NCBI RefSeq assembly: GCF_009930795.1
Contig: NZ_CP017146.1
Coordinates: 1,364,001 to 1,428,000 of the forward strand
DNA length: 64,000 bases
Direction: 5' to 3'
From: Marisediminicola antarctica
GTDB taxonomy: Bacteria; Actinomycetota; Actinomycetes; Actinomycetales; Microbacteriaceae
The position numbers and the translations under genes are program-made. The first letter of the stretch is position 1; each line of letters starts with the position of its first letter. Positions 1 through 8,544 of the stretch are shown one piece after another. The notes beneath the pieces were generated by a model, which saw only the letters and a list, made by a program, of their open reading frames with translations, was not told the DNA's origin and searched no databases.

Positions 1-570
1 CTGCCTCTGCGCGAGGGCGGCGGGCCGCGAGTGCGGTTTCCGCTCAACCCGTTCCTCGGCATCATGGGCGTCGCGATCGCCGGGAACACGCGCCCGCATT
101 CTGTGCCGCCGGGCCCACACGGCGGCAACCTCGACATCAACCTGCTCACCGCGGGATCGGCGCTGTACCTGCCTGTGCAGGTCGACGGCGCGCTCGCGTA
201 TGTCGGCGACCCGCACTTCGCCCAGGGTGACGGCGAGGTCGCGCTGACCGCGATGGAGGCGTCGCTGCGCGCCGACCTGCGGTTCGAGGTCGTGACCCGT
301 GCCGAAGCCCTCGAGTCATTCGGCGAACTTGTCGGTCCGCTCGTCGAGACGACCGAGTTCCTTGTGCCGACCGGCATGGACGACGACCTCGACGAAGCGG
401 TGCGCCAGTGTGTGCGGGCGGCGATCGCCCTGCTGCAGGCCCGGTACGGCATGGAGGCACACCTCGCCTACGCGTACCTCAGCGCGGCGACCGACTTCAA
501 CATCTCGCAGGTGGTGGATGTCGTCAAGGGCGTCCACGCGCGGATCAGGGTGAGTGATTTCGGTGGTTGA
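1..570 (+). CDS. Acetamidase/formamidase family protein, 3' part
   Basis: The reading frame is already open at base 1, so only the last 189 residues are visible and the N-terminus lies outside the window. The sequence matches the C-terminal half of the FmdA/AmdA family, cytoplasmic enzymes that release ammonia from formamide or small aliphatic amides. Visible family features are the conserved start of this half (F-x-G-x-M-G-V-A), the N-T-R-P-H-S-V-P-P segment, G-G-N-L-D-I-N and G-D-P-H-F-A-Q-G-D-G-E. Its stop overlaps the next gene by 17 nt, so the two are probably co-translated. The ureide-degradation setting suggests a nitrogen-release role; the true substrate is not determined by the sequence. 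Confidence 0.85.
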   Translation: MPLREGGGPRVRFPLNPFLGIMGVAIAGNTRPHSVPPGPHGGNLDINLLTAGSALYLPVQVDGALAYVGDPHFAQGDGEVALTAMEASLRADLRFEVVTRAEALESFGELVGPLVETTEFLVPTGMDDDLDEAVRQCVRAAIALLQARYGMEAHLAYAYLSAATDFNISQVVDVVKGVHARIRVSDFGG

Positions 571-2122
571 GAGCGACGGTTCGACGGGCGCGCCCGGCAT
601 CCACCCTCCAGACGGGCTGCTCGACGCGGTCGACGCCTACGAGCATGCTCTCATGGCGAACGACCTCGAGGCCCTCGACGCATTTTTCGCCGAGGGCGAC
701 ACCACGATGCGCGGGGATGCGGCGGGGCTGCTCGTCGGGCACGACCGGATCAGCCGATTCCGGCAGGGCCGGGGTGGCGCCCCTCGGCGCGAGATCACGT
801 CGGTGGAGGTGCGCACCATCGACGACGATCACGCCCTCGTCGTCTCGGTGCTCGCCCCGCCCGCCGGCGGGCGCGGCCAGCAGACTCAGCTCTGGCGCCG
901 CGGCGCGTCGGGCTGGGTCATCGACGCCGCCCACGTGAGCGGGCCCGCGCGTGCGATCGACCCGTCGGTGTGGCGGGGGGTCGGCACGCCGCCCGTCGTC
1001 GGCGAGCCCGGCGGCGCCCTCGTCGGCCGCCGCGTGGCGGTGAAGGACCTGTTCGATGTCGCCGGGCATGAGGTCGGAGCGGGCGTGCCGGCGTTTCTCG
1101 CCGAGTCTCCGCGAGCCACGGCCAGCGCGCCCGCGGTGGGCGCGCTCCTCGCGGCGGGCGCCGATGTGCAGGGGATCGCGCGCACCGACGAGTTCGCGTA
1201 CAGCATCGCCGGCCGCAACCCGCACTACGGGACCCCGCCGAACCCCGCTGTGGTCGGCGGCATCCCGGGTGGATCGTCGAACGGTCCGGCATCCGCCGTC
1301 GCGCTCGGCCAGGCCGACATCGGCCTCGGTACCGACACCGGAGGCTCCATCCGGGTTCCGGCGTCGTACCAGGGCCTGTGGGGGCTGCGCACGACCCACG
1401 GCGCCGTCGACCGCAGCGGACTGCTGCCGCTCGCACCGTCGTTCGACACTGTCGGCTGGCTCACCCGCGACTCGGCCACGCTCGCGATGGCCGCCTCGGT
1501 GAGTCTTCCGATGGGGGATCCGGATGCCGTGCAGCTGAGGCGATTCGCGGTGTGCGACGCCGTGACCGCGCTCGCCGATGCCGACGTGCGGGCCGCCTTC
1601 GACGACGCGCTTGCCGGGCTGGGCGGTCTGCTCGACGATCTCGAACGGGTCGAGCTACCCGACGTCGATGTGCTGTTCGAGGCGTTCCGCACCGTGCAAG
1701 CAGCCGAGGCGTGGCGGGCGCACGGCGACTGGATCTCAGCGCACCCCGGCGCCCTCGGCGCGGACATCGCGGGGCGTTTCGCCTGGGCATCCGGCTTCGG
1801 CACCGACGAGGAGGAGGCAGCCCGGGCGGTCGTGCTCGCCGCCCGGGTCGAGATCGAGCGTGCGCTCGATCGACGCGTGCTGCTACTGCCCGCAGCATCC
1901 TCCGCAGCCCCGCAGGCGACGATGGGCGCGGCCGAGAACGAGGAGACCCGCGCTCGCACGCTCCGCCTCACCTGCATCGCCGGGATCGCTGGGATGCCCG
2001 CCCTGTCGGTGCCGCTGCTGCGTGTGGCGAAGGGGCCGGTGGGGCTGTGCCTGGTCGGTCCGCGCGGCAGCGACCTCCGACTCATCGAGGTCGGCGAGCG
2101 GATGACGCACCCGAGGGGGTAG
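554..2122 (+). CDS. AtzH/HpxZ-like domain fused to amidase-signature hydrolase (HpxY-like)
   Basis: 522 residues from a GTG that overlaps the upstream gene. Residues ~20-131 look like an AtzH-like domain (formerly DUF3225, NTF2/SnoaL fold), the family of Klebsiella HpxZ. Residues ~140-522 are an amidase-signature enzyme with the Ser-cisSer-Lys triad in place: Lys164 (V-A-V-K-D-L-F), Ser241 (G-G-S-S-N-G) and Ser265 (D-T-G-G-S-I-R-V-P), the 24-residue Ser-Ser spacing being typical. HpxY and HpxZ are separate genes in the Klebsiella hpxWXYZ operon; here they appear fused, next to HpxJ-, HpxK- and HpxW-like genes. I infer hydrolysis of a ureide-derived amide (oxalurate/oxamate level); biuret- or allophanate-type substrates are alternatives. 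Confidence 0.85.
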   Translation: MISVVESDGSTGAPGIHPPDGLLDAVDAYEHALMANDLEALDAFFAEGDTTMRGDAAGLLVGHDRISRFRQGRGGAPRREITSVEVRTIDDDHALVVSVLAPPAGGRGQQTQLWRRGASGWVIDAAHVSGPARAIDPSVWRGVGTPPVVGEPGGALVGRRVAVKDLFDVAGHEVGAGVPAFLAESPRATASAPAVGALLAAGADVQGIARTDEFAYSIAGRNPHYGTPPNPAVVGGIPGGSSNGPASAVALGQADIGLGTDTGGSIRVPASYQGLWGLRTTHGAVDRSGLLPLAPSFDTVGWLTRDSATLAMAASVSLPMGDPDAVQLRRFAVCDAVTALADADVRAAFDDALAGLGGLLDDLERVELPDVDVLFEAFRTVQAAEAWRAHGDWISAHPGALGADIAGRFAWASGFGTDEEEAARAVVLAARVEIERALDRRVLLLPAASSAAPQATMGAAENEETRARTLRLTCIAGIAGMPALSVPLLRVAKGPVGLCLVGPRGSDLRLIEVGERMTHPRG

Positions 2123-2134
2123 GTGCCAGCGCTG

Positions 2135-2196
2135 CGCGAGTTGCCCACTCAAGTCCCTCCCGGGGTGCTGGAGGGGACACAGCTGGGCGACTCGCG
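2135..2196 (+). repeat. R2 inverted-repeat element, solitary copy
   Basis: Arms CGCGAGTTGCCCA (2135-2147) and TGGGCGACTCGCG (2184-2196) pair fully in RNA with one U-G wobble. A second inner hairpin (GTCCCTCC / GGAGGGGAC) fills the loop. The same arms recur in the array at 20.7-21.1 kb. It lies between the amidase gene and the aminotransferase gene. Confidence 0.8.
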
Positions 2197-2239
2197 GAGG
2201 ATGGCGCTCAGCCAGTACGCAACCCAGCGCGAAACCCAT

Positions 2240-2281
2240 CTGAAACAGATGTTGCGTATGCTCAGTGCACTGAAACAAATG
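2240..2281 (+). promoter_or_regulatory. Candidate operator: direct repeats CTGAAACA(G/A)ATG
   Basis: CTGAAACAGATG at 2240-2251 and CTGAAACAAATG at 2270-2281 are spaced exactly 30 bp apart, about three helical turns. The first copy also belongs to a small palindrome CATCTG-AAA-CAGATG. The position immediately upstream of the aminotransferase start suits a regulator-binding site, possibly for the RpiR protein encoded at 4857-5675. Function is inferred from spacing and position only. Confidence 0.4.
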
Positions 2282-3577
2282 CGTCAAAGTCCAGGGAGCG
2301 CCACCATCGCCAGCCAGCAGATCAACCCGCCCGCCCGACTGCTTATGGGTCCCGGCCCGATCAACGCCGACCCGCGGGTGCTGCGGGCGATGTCGGCGCA
2401 GCTCATTGGGCAGTACGACCCGGTGATGACGGCGTACATGAACGAAACGATGGCGCTCTACCGAGGCGTCTTCGACACTGAGAATGAGGCGACCCTCGTC
2501 GTCGACGGAACCTCCCGCGCGGGCATCGAGGCCGCCCTGGTCTCGCTCATCGAGCCTGGCGACCGGGTGCTCGTGCCGATCTTCGGCCGCTTCGGCCACC
2601 TGCTGCGCGAGATCGCCGAGCGCTGCGGTGCCGAGGTACACGTGATCGAGACCGAGTGGGGCACCGTCTTCACCCCCGAGCAGATCGAGGCCGCGATCAC
2701 CGAGACGAGGCCCAAGCTGCTCGCCATCGTGCATGGCGACACCTCGACGACACTCGCTCAGCCACTCGACGAACTCGGCGAGATCTGCCGGCGGCACGGC
2801 GTGCTGTTCTACACCGACGTCACCGCCTCGCTCGCGGGCAACGAGTTCCACCTCGACGCGTGGGGGCTGGATGCCGTGACCGCCGGACTGCAAAAGTGCC
2901 TCGCCGGTCCCTCCGGCAGCGCCCCGATCAGTCTCTCGCCGCGCGCGGTCGAGGTGATCACCGCACGGAAGAGCATCGAGGCCGGCATTCGTTCCCCGGG
3001 GGATCCGGTCAGCCAGTCCCCGATCCGGTCGAACTACTTCGACCTCGCCATGGTTCTCGACTACTGGGGCGAGAAGCGCCTCAACCACCACACCGAGGCC
3101 ACGAGCATGCTCTACTGCGCCCGGGAGTGCGCGAGGCTGCTGGTCGAGGAGGGCATGACGAACGCCGTCGAGCGGCACCGGGTGCACGGGACCGCAATGG
3201 TCGAGGGGCTCACGGGTCTCGGCCTCGTGCTCTTCGGCGACCAGGCCCACCGCATGAACAACGTCGTCGGGGTCGAGATCCCCGACGGCATCGACGGCGA
3301 CGGGGCGCGCTCGACGATGCTCAACGACTTCGGAATCGAGATCGGCACGTCGTTCGGTCCCCTGCATGGCCGCATCTGGCGCATCGGAACGATGGGTTAC
3401 AACGCCCGCCGCGACACCGTGCTCACGACCCTCGCCGCCCTCGAGCAGGTGCTCCGTGCGGGTGGCGCACGCGTCACTCCCGGAGGCGGCGTCGGGGCGG
3501 CACTCGAGGCCTATGCCGACCTCGCCACGGTCGCGGCCGGCGCAGGTTCGGCAGCTTCCCCCGGCGGCGGCGCATGA
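2279..3577 (+). CDS. pucG: (S)-ureidoglycine--glyoxylate aminotransferase-like protein (PucG/HpxJ family)
   Basis: A fold-type I, class V PLP aminotransferase of 432 residues. It begins close to the family's usual N-terminus (N-P-P-A-R-L-L-M-G-P-G-P-I-N) and has the PLP-binding lysine at about residue 206 (G-L-Q-K-C-L-A-G-P-S-G). PucG and HpxJ transaminate the unstable ureidoglycine made from allantoate, giving oxalurate and an amino acid. The frame stays open upstream to 2123, but that stretch holds an R2 repeat and a probable operator, so I prefer the ATG at 2279; ATGs at 2201 and 2258 are alternatives. The stop overlaps the next start (ATGA), which places it in one operon with the amidohydrolase and the regulator. 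Confidence 0.88.
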   Translation: MRQSPGSATIASQQINPPARLLMGPGPINADPRVLRAMSAQLIGQYDPVMTAYMNETMALYRGVFDTENEATLVVDGTSRAGIEAALVSLIEPGDRVLVPIFGRFGHLLREIAERCGAEVHVIETEWGTVFTPEQIEAAITETRPKLLAIVHGDTSTTLAQPLDELGEICRRHGVLFYTDVTASLAGNEFHLDAWGLDAVTAGLQKCLAGPSGSAPISLSPRAVEVITARKSIEAGIRSPGDPVSQSPIRSNYFDLAMVLDYWGEKRLNHHTEATSMLYCARECARLLVEEGMTNAVERHRVHGTAMVEGLTGLGLVLFGDQAHRMNNVVGVEIPDGIDGDGARSTMLNDFGIEIGTSFGPLHGRIWRIGTMGYNARRDTVLTTLAALEQVLRAGGARVTPGGGVGAALEAYADLATVAAGAGSAASPGGGA

Positions 3578-4860
3578 CAATGCCCGTGCCAACAACCACC
3601 GAGGCCGCCCTCATCATGGAGCGCTGCGACGAGCTCGCGACGCTCTCCCGCTCGGCGGAACACCTCGAGCGCGTGCACCTCTCGCCCGAGCATGCCGCCG
3701 CCAACGCTGTGGTCGCCGGCTGGATGACCGAGGCTGGCCTGTCGAGTTGGCAGGATGCCGCCGGCAACCAATGCGGGCGCCTCGAGGGAGCCACGCCCGG
3801 CCTACCCGCGCTGCTGCTCGGCTCGCACATCGACACCGTGCCCGACGCCGGACGCTACGACGGCATGCTCGGCGTGCTTGTCGCGATCGCCGTCGCCGCC
3901 CGCATCGCCGGCTCCGGCCGGGCACTGCCGTTCGCCCTCGAGGTCGTCGCCTTCAGCGACGAGGAGGGCACGCGATTCGGCACGGCGCTGCTTGGCAGTC
4001 GCGCCCTTGCCGGCACCTGGGACGAGGCCTGGTGGGAACTGACGGATTCCCACGGCATCAGCCTCTTCGAGGCGTTCCAGGACTTCGGGCTCGACCCCGC
4101 ACGCCTGCCCGGTGCCTTCCGCCGGCCGGAGCAGCTCGTCGGCTACCTCGAGGCGCACATCGAGCAGGGACGGGTGCTCGACGACACCGACCGCGCCCTC
4201 GCGGTCGTCACCTCCATCGCGGGAGCACGCCGGTTCTCGCTCGAGATGACCGGTATGGCCGGACACGCCGGCGGCACCCCGATCGAGCTCCGCCGCGACG
4301 CCCTCGTCGGTGCGAGCGAACTCGTCCTCGCCGTCGAGGCGCTGTCGAAGGCCCACGGCACGATTGGTACGGTCGGCCGGCTGGAGGCCTTCCCCGGCGG
4401 GGTCAATGTCATCCCCGGCCGGGTCGAGTTCAGCCTCGACCTGCGCGCCGAGACAGACGAGGCGCGGGACGGATGCTGGGAGCAGATCGAGCGGACCGCC
4501 GCCGAGATCTGCTCCCGTCGTGGACTGAGCTTCGAGGCGACCGAGATCTACCGGGCGGATGCCGTGAGATGCGGCCTCGGGCTGCGCCGGGCGATCGGCG
4601 CGGGCATCCGCTCCACCGGGGACGGCGACCCGCTCGCCTTCTACAGCCGCGCTGGGCACGACGGGGTGGCTGTGTCGGCCGTGACCGAGTTCGGCATGCT
4701 CTTCATCCGCTGCGCGGCCGGGGTGAGTCACCACCCCGACGAGTCGGTGCGCGAAGACGACGTTGCAGCCGCCCTCGACGCCTTCGAAGCGGCCGTGGTG
4801 GAAGTCGCCGCGCAGCACGTCGCCCTGCAGCACGCCGCCGCGGCTCCCGCCACACCGTGA
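3574..4860 (+). CDS. allC: Allantoate amidohydrolase-like Zn hydrolase (AllC/HpxK; hydantoinase/carbamoylase family)
   Basis: 428 residues, M20/M28-type dinuclear metal amidohydrolase. The ATG overlaps the preceding stop. Metal-ligand motifs are visible: G-S-H-I-D-T-V-P (His85, Asp87), F-S-D-E-E-G-T-R-F, E-A-H-I-E-Q-G and S-H-H-P-D-E near the C-terminus. The lid/dimerisation domain lies between about residues 205 and 320. AllC/HpxK removes one carbamoyl group from allantoate, producing ureidoglycine, CO2 and ammonia, which is exactly the substrate of the neighbouring PucG-like enzyme. N-carbamoyl-L-amino-acid hydrolase is the other family option; the neighbours favour allantoate. Confidence 0.88.
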   Translation: MTMPVPTTTEAALIMERCDELATLSRSAEHLERVHLSPEHAAANAVVAGWMTEAGLSSWQDAAGNQCGRLEGATPGLPALLLGSHIDTVPDAGRYDGMLGVLVAIAVAARIAGSGRALPFALEVVAFSDEEGTRFGTALLGSRALAGTWDEAWWELTDSHGISLFEAFQDFGLDPARLPGAFRRPEQLVGYLEAHIEQGRVLDDTDRALAVVTSIAGARRFSLEMTGMAGHAGGTPIELRRDALVGASELVLAVEALSKAHGTIGTVGRLEAFPGGVNVIPGRVEFSLDLRAETDEARDGCWEQIERTAAEICSRRGLSFEATEIYRADAVRCGLGLRRAIGAGIRSTGDGDPLAFYSRAGHDGVAVSAVTEFGMLFIRCAAGVSHHPDESVREDDVAAALDAFEAAVVEVAAQHVALQHAAAAPATP

Positions 4861-5675
4861 CCACCGTCCCGGCCCCCGGCATCGGCGAGCGGATCGACGC
4901 GAGCTACGCCGACCTCACCCCGCAGGAGAAGCGCGCGGCCGACTTCATCCTTGCCAACCTCGGCGACCTCGCCATCTACACGGCCACCGAGCTCGCGACC
5001 CACAGCGGCGTCTCGAAGGCGACCGTGTCGCGGTTCTTCCGCCGGCTCGGCTTCGAGAACGCGGGCGCTGTGCGCGAGCATGTGCGCGCCGCCCGCAGTA
5101 CCGGGGCGCCGATCGCCGGCGGATCGGCATCCGGCCATCTCGAGCGCGAGCTCGCGAACCTCACGGCAACGCTTCGATGCCTCGACCTGGCCGAGCCCGC
5201 CCGGATCCTCGCCGAGGCCCGCTCGGTGCTCGTCGTCGGGTTCCGCAACAGCTATCCGGTGGCGCTGCACCTGCGCCAGCAACTCGCGCAGGCCCGACCC
5301 GGTGTCGCGCTCGCCCCTCAGCCTGGCCAGTCGCTTGGCGAGGAGCTCGCGAGCCTCGGCGGTGACGACGCCGTCGTGCTCGTCGGCTTCCGCCGGCGGC
5401 CGGAGTCGTTCGCCCGCGTCACGGCGGGCGTGCGGGAGAGCGGCGCGTCCCTCGTGCTGATCGGGGATGCCGGAGCACGCCGGCATGCGGCATCCGCCCA
5501 CTTCATCGAGTGTCCGCTCGACACGGGCCTGCCTTTCGACAGCTACGCCACGGCAATGAGCGTCGTGAGCCTGCTCGCGGCGGCCGTGCTCGCCCGCACC
5601 GGTCGCGCCGGCCGGGAGCGGATCGCACGCATCGGTGCCCGCTACGCGGAGCTCGCGGAGATCGAAGCGCCCTGA
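4857..5675 (+). CDS. RpiR/MurR family transcriptional regulator
   Basis: 272 residues from a GTG that overlaps the amidohydrolase stop. Residues 1-~77 form the HTH_6 domain (L-T-P-Q-E-K-R-A-A-D-F-I, then V-S-K-A-T-V-S-R-F-F-R-R-L-G-F). Residues ~115-250 are a SIS (sugar isomerase-like) effector domain (V-L-V-V-G-F-R-N-S, D-A-V-V-L-V-G-F-R). RpiR proteins usually respond to phosphorylated sugars, but some sit in ureide/hpx clusters. Being the third gene of the PucG-AllC operon it probably controls that operon and the downstream hydrolase. A plausible binding site is the direct repeat at 2240-2281. Confidence 0.9.
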   Translation: MTTVPAPGIGERIDASYADLTPQEKRAADFILANLGDLAIYTATELATHSGVSKATVSRFFRRLGFENAGAVREHVRAARSTGAPIAGGSASGHLERELANLTATLRCLDLAEPARILAEARSVLVVGFRNSYPVALHLRQQLAQARPGVALAPQPGQSLGEELASLGGDDAVVLVGFRRRPESFARVTAGVRESGASLVLIGDAGARRHAASAHFIECPLDTGLPFDSYATAMSVVSLLAAAVLARTGRAGRERIARIGARYAELAEIEAP

Positions 5676-5709
5676 GAGGCAGGTGGTCCGCCACCGAGTG
5701 CCAGGTGCC

Positions 5710-5844
5710 GCGAGTTGCCTGAATGGGTGGCCTCTGCGTGGGTGTGGGGGACATTGGTGGGCATTTCGCGGCGATGGGGGTGCGAGTTGCCTGAATGGGT
5801 GGCCTCTGGGTGGGTGTGGGGGACATTGGTGGGCATTTCGCGGC
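5710..5844 (+). repeat. Tandem duplication of a 63-bp R2-like element
   Basis: The stretches 5710-5772 and 5782-5844 are direct repeats (72-bp period, essentially identical). Each begins GCGAGTTGCCTG and ends GGTGGGCATTTCGCGG, so each is a variant of the R2 hairpin family. They fill most of the 280-bp gap between the regulator and the Ntn-hydrolase gene; no gene is apparent there. Confidence 0.85.
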
Positions 5845-5955
5845 CTCGGTGCGGCGCACGGGTGCGCGATGCCGCCCGATTGCGGATGCGGGGCCCCGGT
5901 CGAGCATGATGGGGAGCCTGCTTCTGCAGCATCCGTCCCCGCCGAAAGTGACTCC

Positions 5956-7821
5956 GTGAGCTACACCGCACCCGATCCCTTCACGACACGCCCCGACCTC
6001 GCCGGCACCTTCGGCATGACGGCATCGACCCACTGGCTCGCGACGGCAGCCGCGCAGGCTGTGCTCGAGCGCGGGGGGAACGCCTTCGACGCCGCCGTCG
6101 CGGGGGCGTTCGTGCTGCACATCGTCGAGCCGCACCTCAACGGTCCCGGTGGCGACATGACCGGGGTGTTCGCCACAGCGGAGAACCCCTGCCGGCCCAT
6201 CGTGCTCGTGGGCCAGGGGCCGGCCCCGTCGGCCGCGACGACCGAGCACTACCTCGCCGAGGGACTCGAACTGGTTCCCGGCTCCGGAGCGCTCGCAGCG
6301 GCGATCCCCGGGGCGGTGGACGCCTGGCTCCTGCTGCTGCGCGACCATGGCACCTGGGAGCTCGGGCCCGTGCTCGCGTTCGCGATCGACTACGCCCGCA
6401 ACGGGCATCCGGTGCTCGCGGGAGTGTGCGCCACGATCTCGTCCGTCGCCGACCTGTTCGCGGAGCACTGGCCGTCGTCGGCGGACCGGTGGATGCCGCA
6501 GGGCCGGGCCCCAGTGCCCGGCGAGCTGATCGTGAATCAGGCCTGGGCGCGCACCCTCGACCGGATCCTCGCCGCAAGCGAGGACGGTGCCGGCATGGTG
6601 GCAGCGAGCGAGCAGGGCGCGACGAGCGCGAGCGCCGCAACCGCCCCCACCCGGGAGCACCGCATCGACGCGGCACGGATCGCCTGGTCCGAAGGTTTCG
6701 TCGCGCGGGAGATCATCGAGTTCATCCGCGAGCCGCACCGGCACTCGTCCGGCACCGACCACGCCGGGGTCATCGGCGCCGACGACCTCGCCGGCTTCCG
6801 TGCCGGCTACGAGCCCGCGACGACCGTCACGTTCCGTGGGCACACGATCGCCAAGACGGGGGCCTGGGGTCAGGGACCCGCGCTGTTGCAGGCGCTCATG
6901 ATTCTCGACGGCTTCGACGACGATCACCTCGATCCGTCCACCGCGCTCGGCGCGCACACGATTCTCGAGACGATCAAGCTCGTCCTGGCCGACCGTGAGG
7001 CCTACTACGGCGACGCCGACGTTCCGCTCGACCGCCTGCTCTCGGCCGACTACGCGGAGGAGCGCCGCGCCCTCATCACGGAGCGCGCCTCGCACGAGGT
7101 GCGGCCAGGAACCCTGCCCGGCCACGAGCCCGCGTCACCGCCGCTGCGCACCGAGTACACCCCGCCGAATGCGATGGCGGGACACGTCGCCGCGGGCGTC
7201 GGTGAACCGACCGTCGCCCGCACCGGCACGACCCGCGGCGACACGTGCCACATCGACGTCGTCGACCGCGCGGGCAACATGGTCTCGGCGACGCCGTCAG
7301 GGGGCTGGCTGCAGTCCTCGCCGACGATCCCCGCGCTGGGATTCTGCCTCGGATCGCGGCTGCAGATGACCTGGCTCGAGCCCGGCTCACCGTCGACCCT
7401 GACGCCGGGGCGCCGCCCGCGCACCACGCTCACCCCGACCCTCGTGCTGATCGACGGCGAGCCGGTCTGCGCGCTCGGCTCACCCGGCGGCGACCAGCAG
7501 GACCAGTGGCAGCTCCTCTACCTGCTGCGCACGATCGTCGGTGGCTACTCGCCACAGCAGGCGATCGATGCCCCCGCGATGCACACGAACTCGTTCGCGT
7601 CGTCGTTCTGGCCGCGCGTCTGGGCGCCGGGGGAGTCGGTCGTCGAGGACCGACTCGGCGCCGACGTCATCGCCGAGCTCGAAGCGCGCGGGCACCGCAT
7701 CGTCGTCGCCGGCGGTTGGAGCCTCGGCCGGCTGTCGTCTGTCTCCCGCGACCCGGCCACGGGAATCCTCTCCGCCGCCGCGAACCCGCGGGGCGCTCAG
7801 GGGTACGCCGCAGGGCGCTAG
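5956..7821 (+). CDS. Gamma-glutamyltransferase-fold Ntn hydrolase, probable oxamate amidohydrolase (HpxW-like)
   Basis: 621 residues from a GTG at 5956; an in-frame ATG at 5869 is an alternative start. The protein has the gamma-glutamyltransferase fold: an N-terminal A-S-T-H-W-L-A-T and G-G-N-A-F-D-A-A-V-A motif, the autocatalytic site R-G-D-T-C-H-I-D-V-V-D whose Thr becomes the nucleophile of the small subunit, and the late G-S-P-G-G-D-Q-Q region. No signal peptide is seen, so it is likely cytoplasmic, unlike periplasmic or exported glutathione-degrading Ggt. Klebsiella HpxW is a member of this family that hydrolyses oxamate to oxalate and ammonia. With HpxJ-, HpxK- and HpxYZ-like genes upstream, that role is the best inference. 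Confidence 0.8.
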   Translation: MSYTAPDPFTTRPDLAGTFGMTASTHWLATAAAQAVLERGGNAFDAAVAGAFVLHIVEPHLNGPGGDMTGVFATAENPCRPIVLVGQGPAPSAATTEHYLAEGLELVPGSGALAAAIPGAVDAWLLLLRDHGTWELGPVLAFAIDYARNGHPVLAGVCATISSVADLFAEHWPSSADRWMPQGRAPVPGELIVNQAWARTLDRILAASEDGAGMVAASEQGATSASAATAPTREHRIDAARIAWSEGFVAREIIEFIREPHRHSSGTDHAGVIGADDLAGFRAGYEPATTVTFRGHTIAKTGAWGQGPALLQALMILDGFDDDHLDPSTALGAHTILETIKLVLADREAYYGDADVPLDRLLSADYAEERRALITERASHEVRPGTLPGHEPASPPLRTEYTPPNAMAGHVAAGVGEPTVARTGTTRGDTCHIDVVDRAGNMVSATPSGGWLQSSPTIPALGFCLGSRLQMTWLEPGSPSTLTPGRRPRTTLTPTLVLIDGEPVCALGSPGGDQQDQWQLLYLLRTIVGGYSPQQAIDAPAMHTNSFASSFWPRVWAPGESVVEDRLGADVIAELEARGHRIVVAGGWSLGRLSSVSRDPATGILSAAANPRGAQGYAAGR

Positions 7822-7890
7822 CGCAGGGAACGGATGCGCCGGGCGCGCTGTGGGTGTGCGACGGGCTCGCGCAGGCTGCGGTGGGCCTGC

Positions 7891-8493
7891 TCAGCCGGTC
7901 GGATGCTCGGGCCGGGCGTCCACGTCCATCCCGTCGCCGAGGTCGGAGCAGTCGACTATATCGGCGCCGTGCCGCTGAAGGTACGACCGCGCGCCCGAAT
8001 CACCGGACAGGCCCGCGAGCAGCGCCGCCCAGTGCGCGCGGCCGATGACCACCGGATGCCCGGGGCGGCCGCCCCAGCTCGCCTGCCTCAGCGCGTCGAC
8101 GCCGGGCGCGGGGCGCAGCATCCGCTCGACGGCGGCGAGGCCGAGCGTCGGGAGGTCGACGAGTGTGACGGTGGCGGACGCCGCATCCGTCCGCTCCGCC
8201 GCGCGAAGCCCCGCAGCGAGAGACGCCGACAGGCCGCGCTCCCACTGCGCGGCGACGACCACCGAGACGCGCGGATCGGTCGGCAACATCGCGCGGGCCT
8301 CGTCCGCCGCGGCGCCGAGCACGACGATCACCGGCGCGCATCCGGCATCGAGCAGCAGCGTCGTCGCGCGCTCCAGCCAGCCTCCGCGGTCGTCGACGAC
8401 AAGCGCCTTCGGCAGGCCCATCCGCGTTCCCGCGCCGGCGGCGAGCAGGAGGCCGGCGGGCGATTTCGGGGTCGGGTTCGTGGGGGAGGTCAC
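7891..8493 (-). CDS. MocA-like molybdenum cofactor nucleotidyltransferase
   Basis: 200 residues from GTG, an NTP-transferase fold. Residues ~13-30 hold the nucleotide-binding signature L-L-L-A-A-G-A-G-T-R-M-G-x-P-K, and V-D-L-P-T-L marks the metal site. The family (MocA/MobA-like) adds CMP or GMP to molybdopterin, and such genes accompany xanthine dehydrogenase clusters, where they serve cofactor maturation. It faces the HpxW-like gene tail to tail and is divergent from uraD with a 51-bp gap, so the two may share a promoter region. Confidence 0.8.
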   Translation of the reverse strand: MTSPTNPTPKSPAGLLLAAGAGTRMGLPKALVVDDRGGWLERATTLLLDAGCAPVIVVLGAAADEARAMLPTDPRVSVVVAAQWERGLSASLAAGLRAAERTDAASATVTLVDLPTLGLAAVERMLRPAPGVDALRQASWGGRPGHPVVIGRAHWAALLAGLSGDSGARSYLQRHGADIVDCSDLGDGMDVDARPEHPTG

Positions 8494-8544
8494 CAGTACA
8501 GTTATACCGATACGAGCGGCGAAGGGCCGCAGCGAGGGGGACTC

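Noticed and set aside
2656-3573. Extended N-terminus for the allantoate amidohydrolase
   Set aside because: The frame is open far upstream but runs inside pucG in another frame. The ATGA overlap at 3574 gives the normal family length.
1883-3595. A 570-codon minus-strand open frame
   Set aside because: Antisense to the pucG-like gene; no domain and shadow-type composition.
5956-7821. Secreted glutathione gamma-glutamyltransferase
   Set aside because: No signal peptide in any plausible start and the neighbours are ureide genes; an HpxW-like role fits better, though it is not proven.
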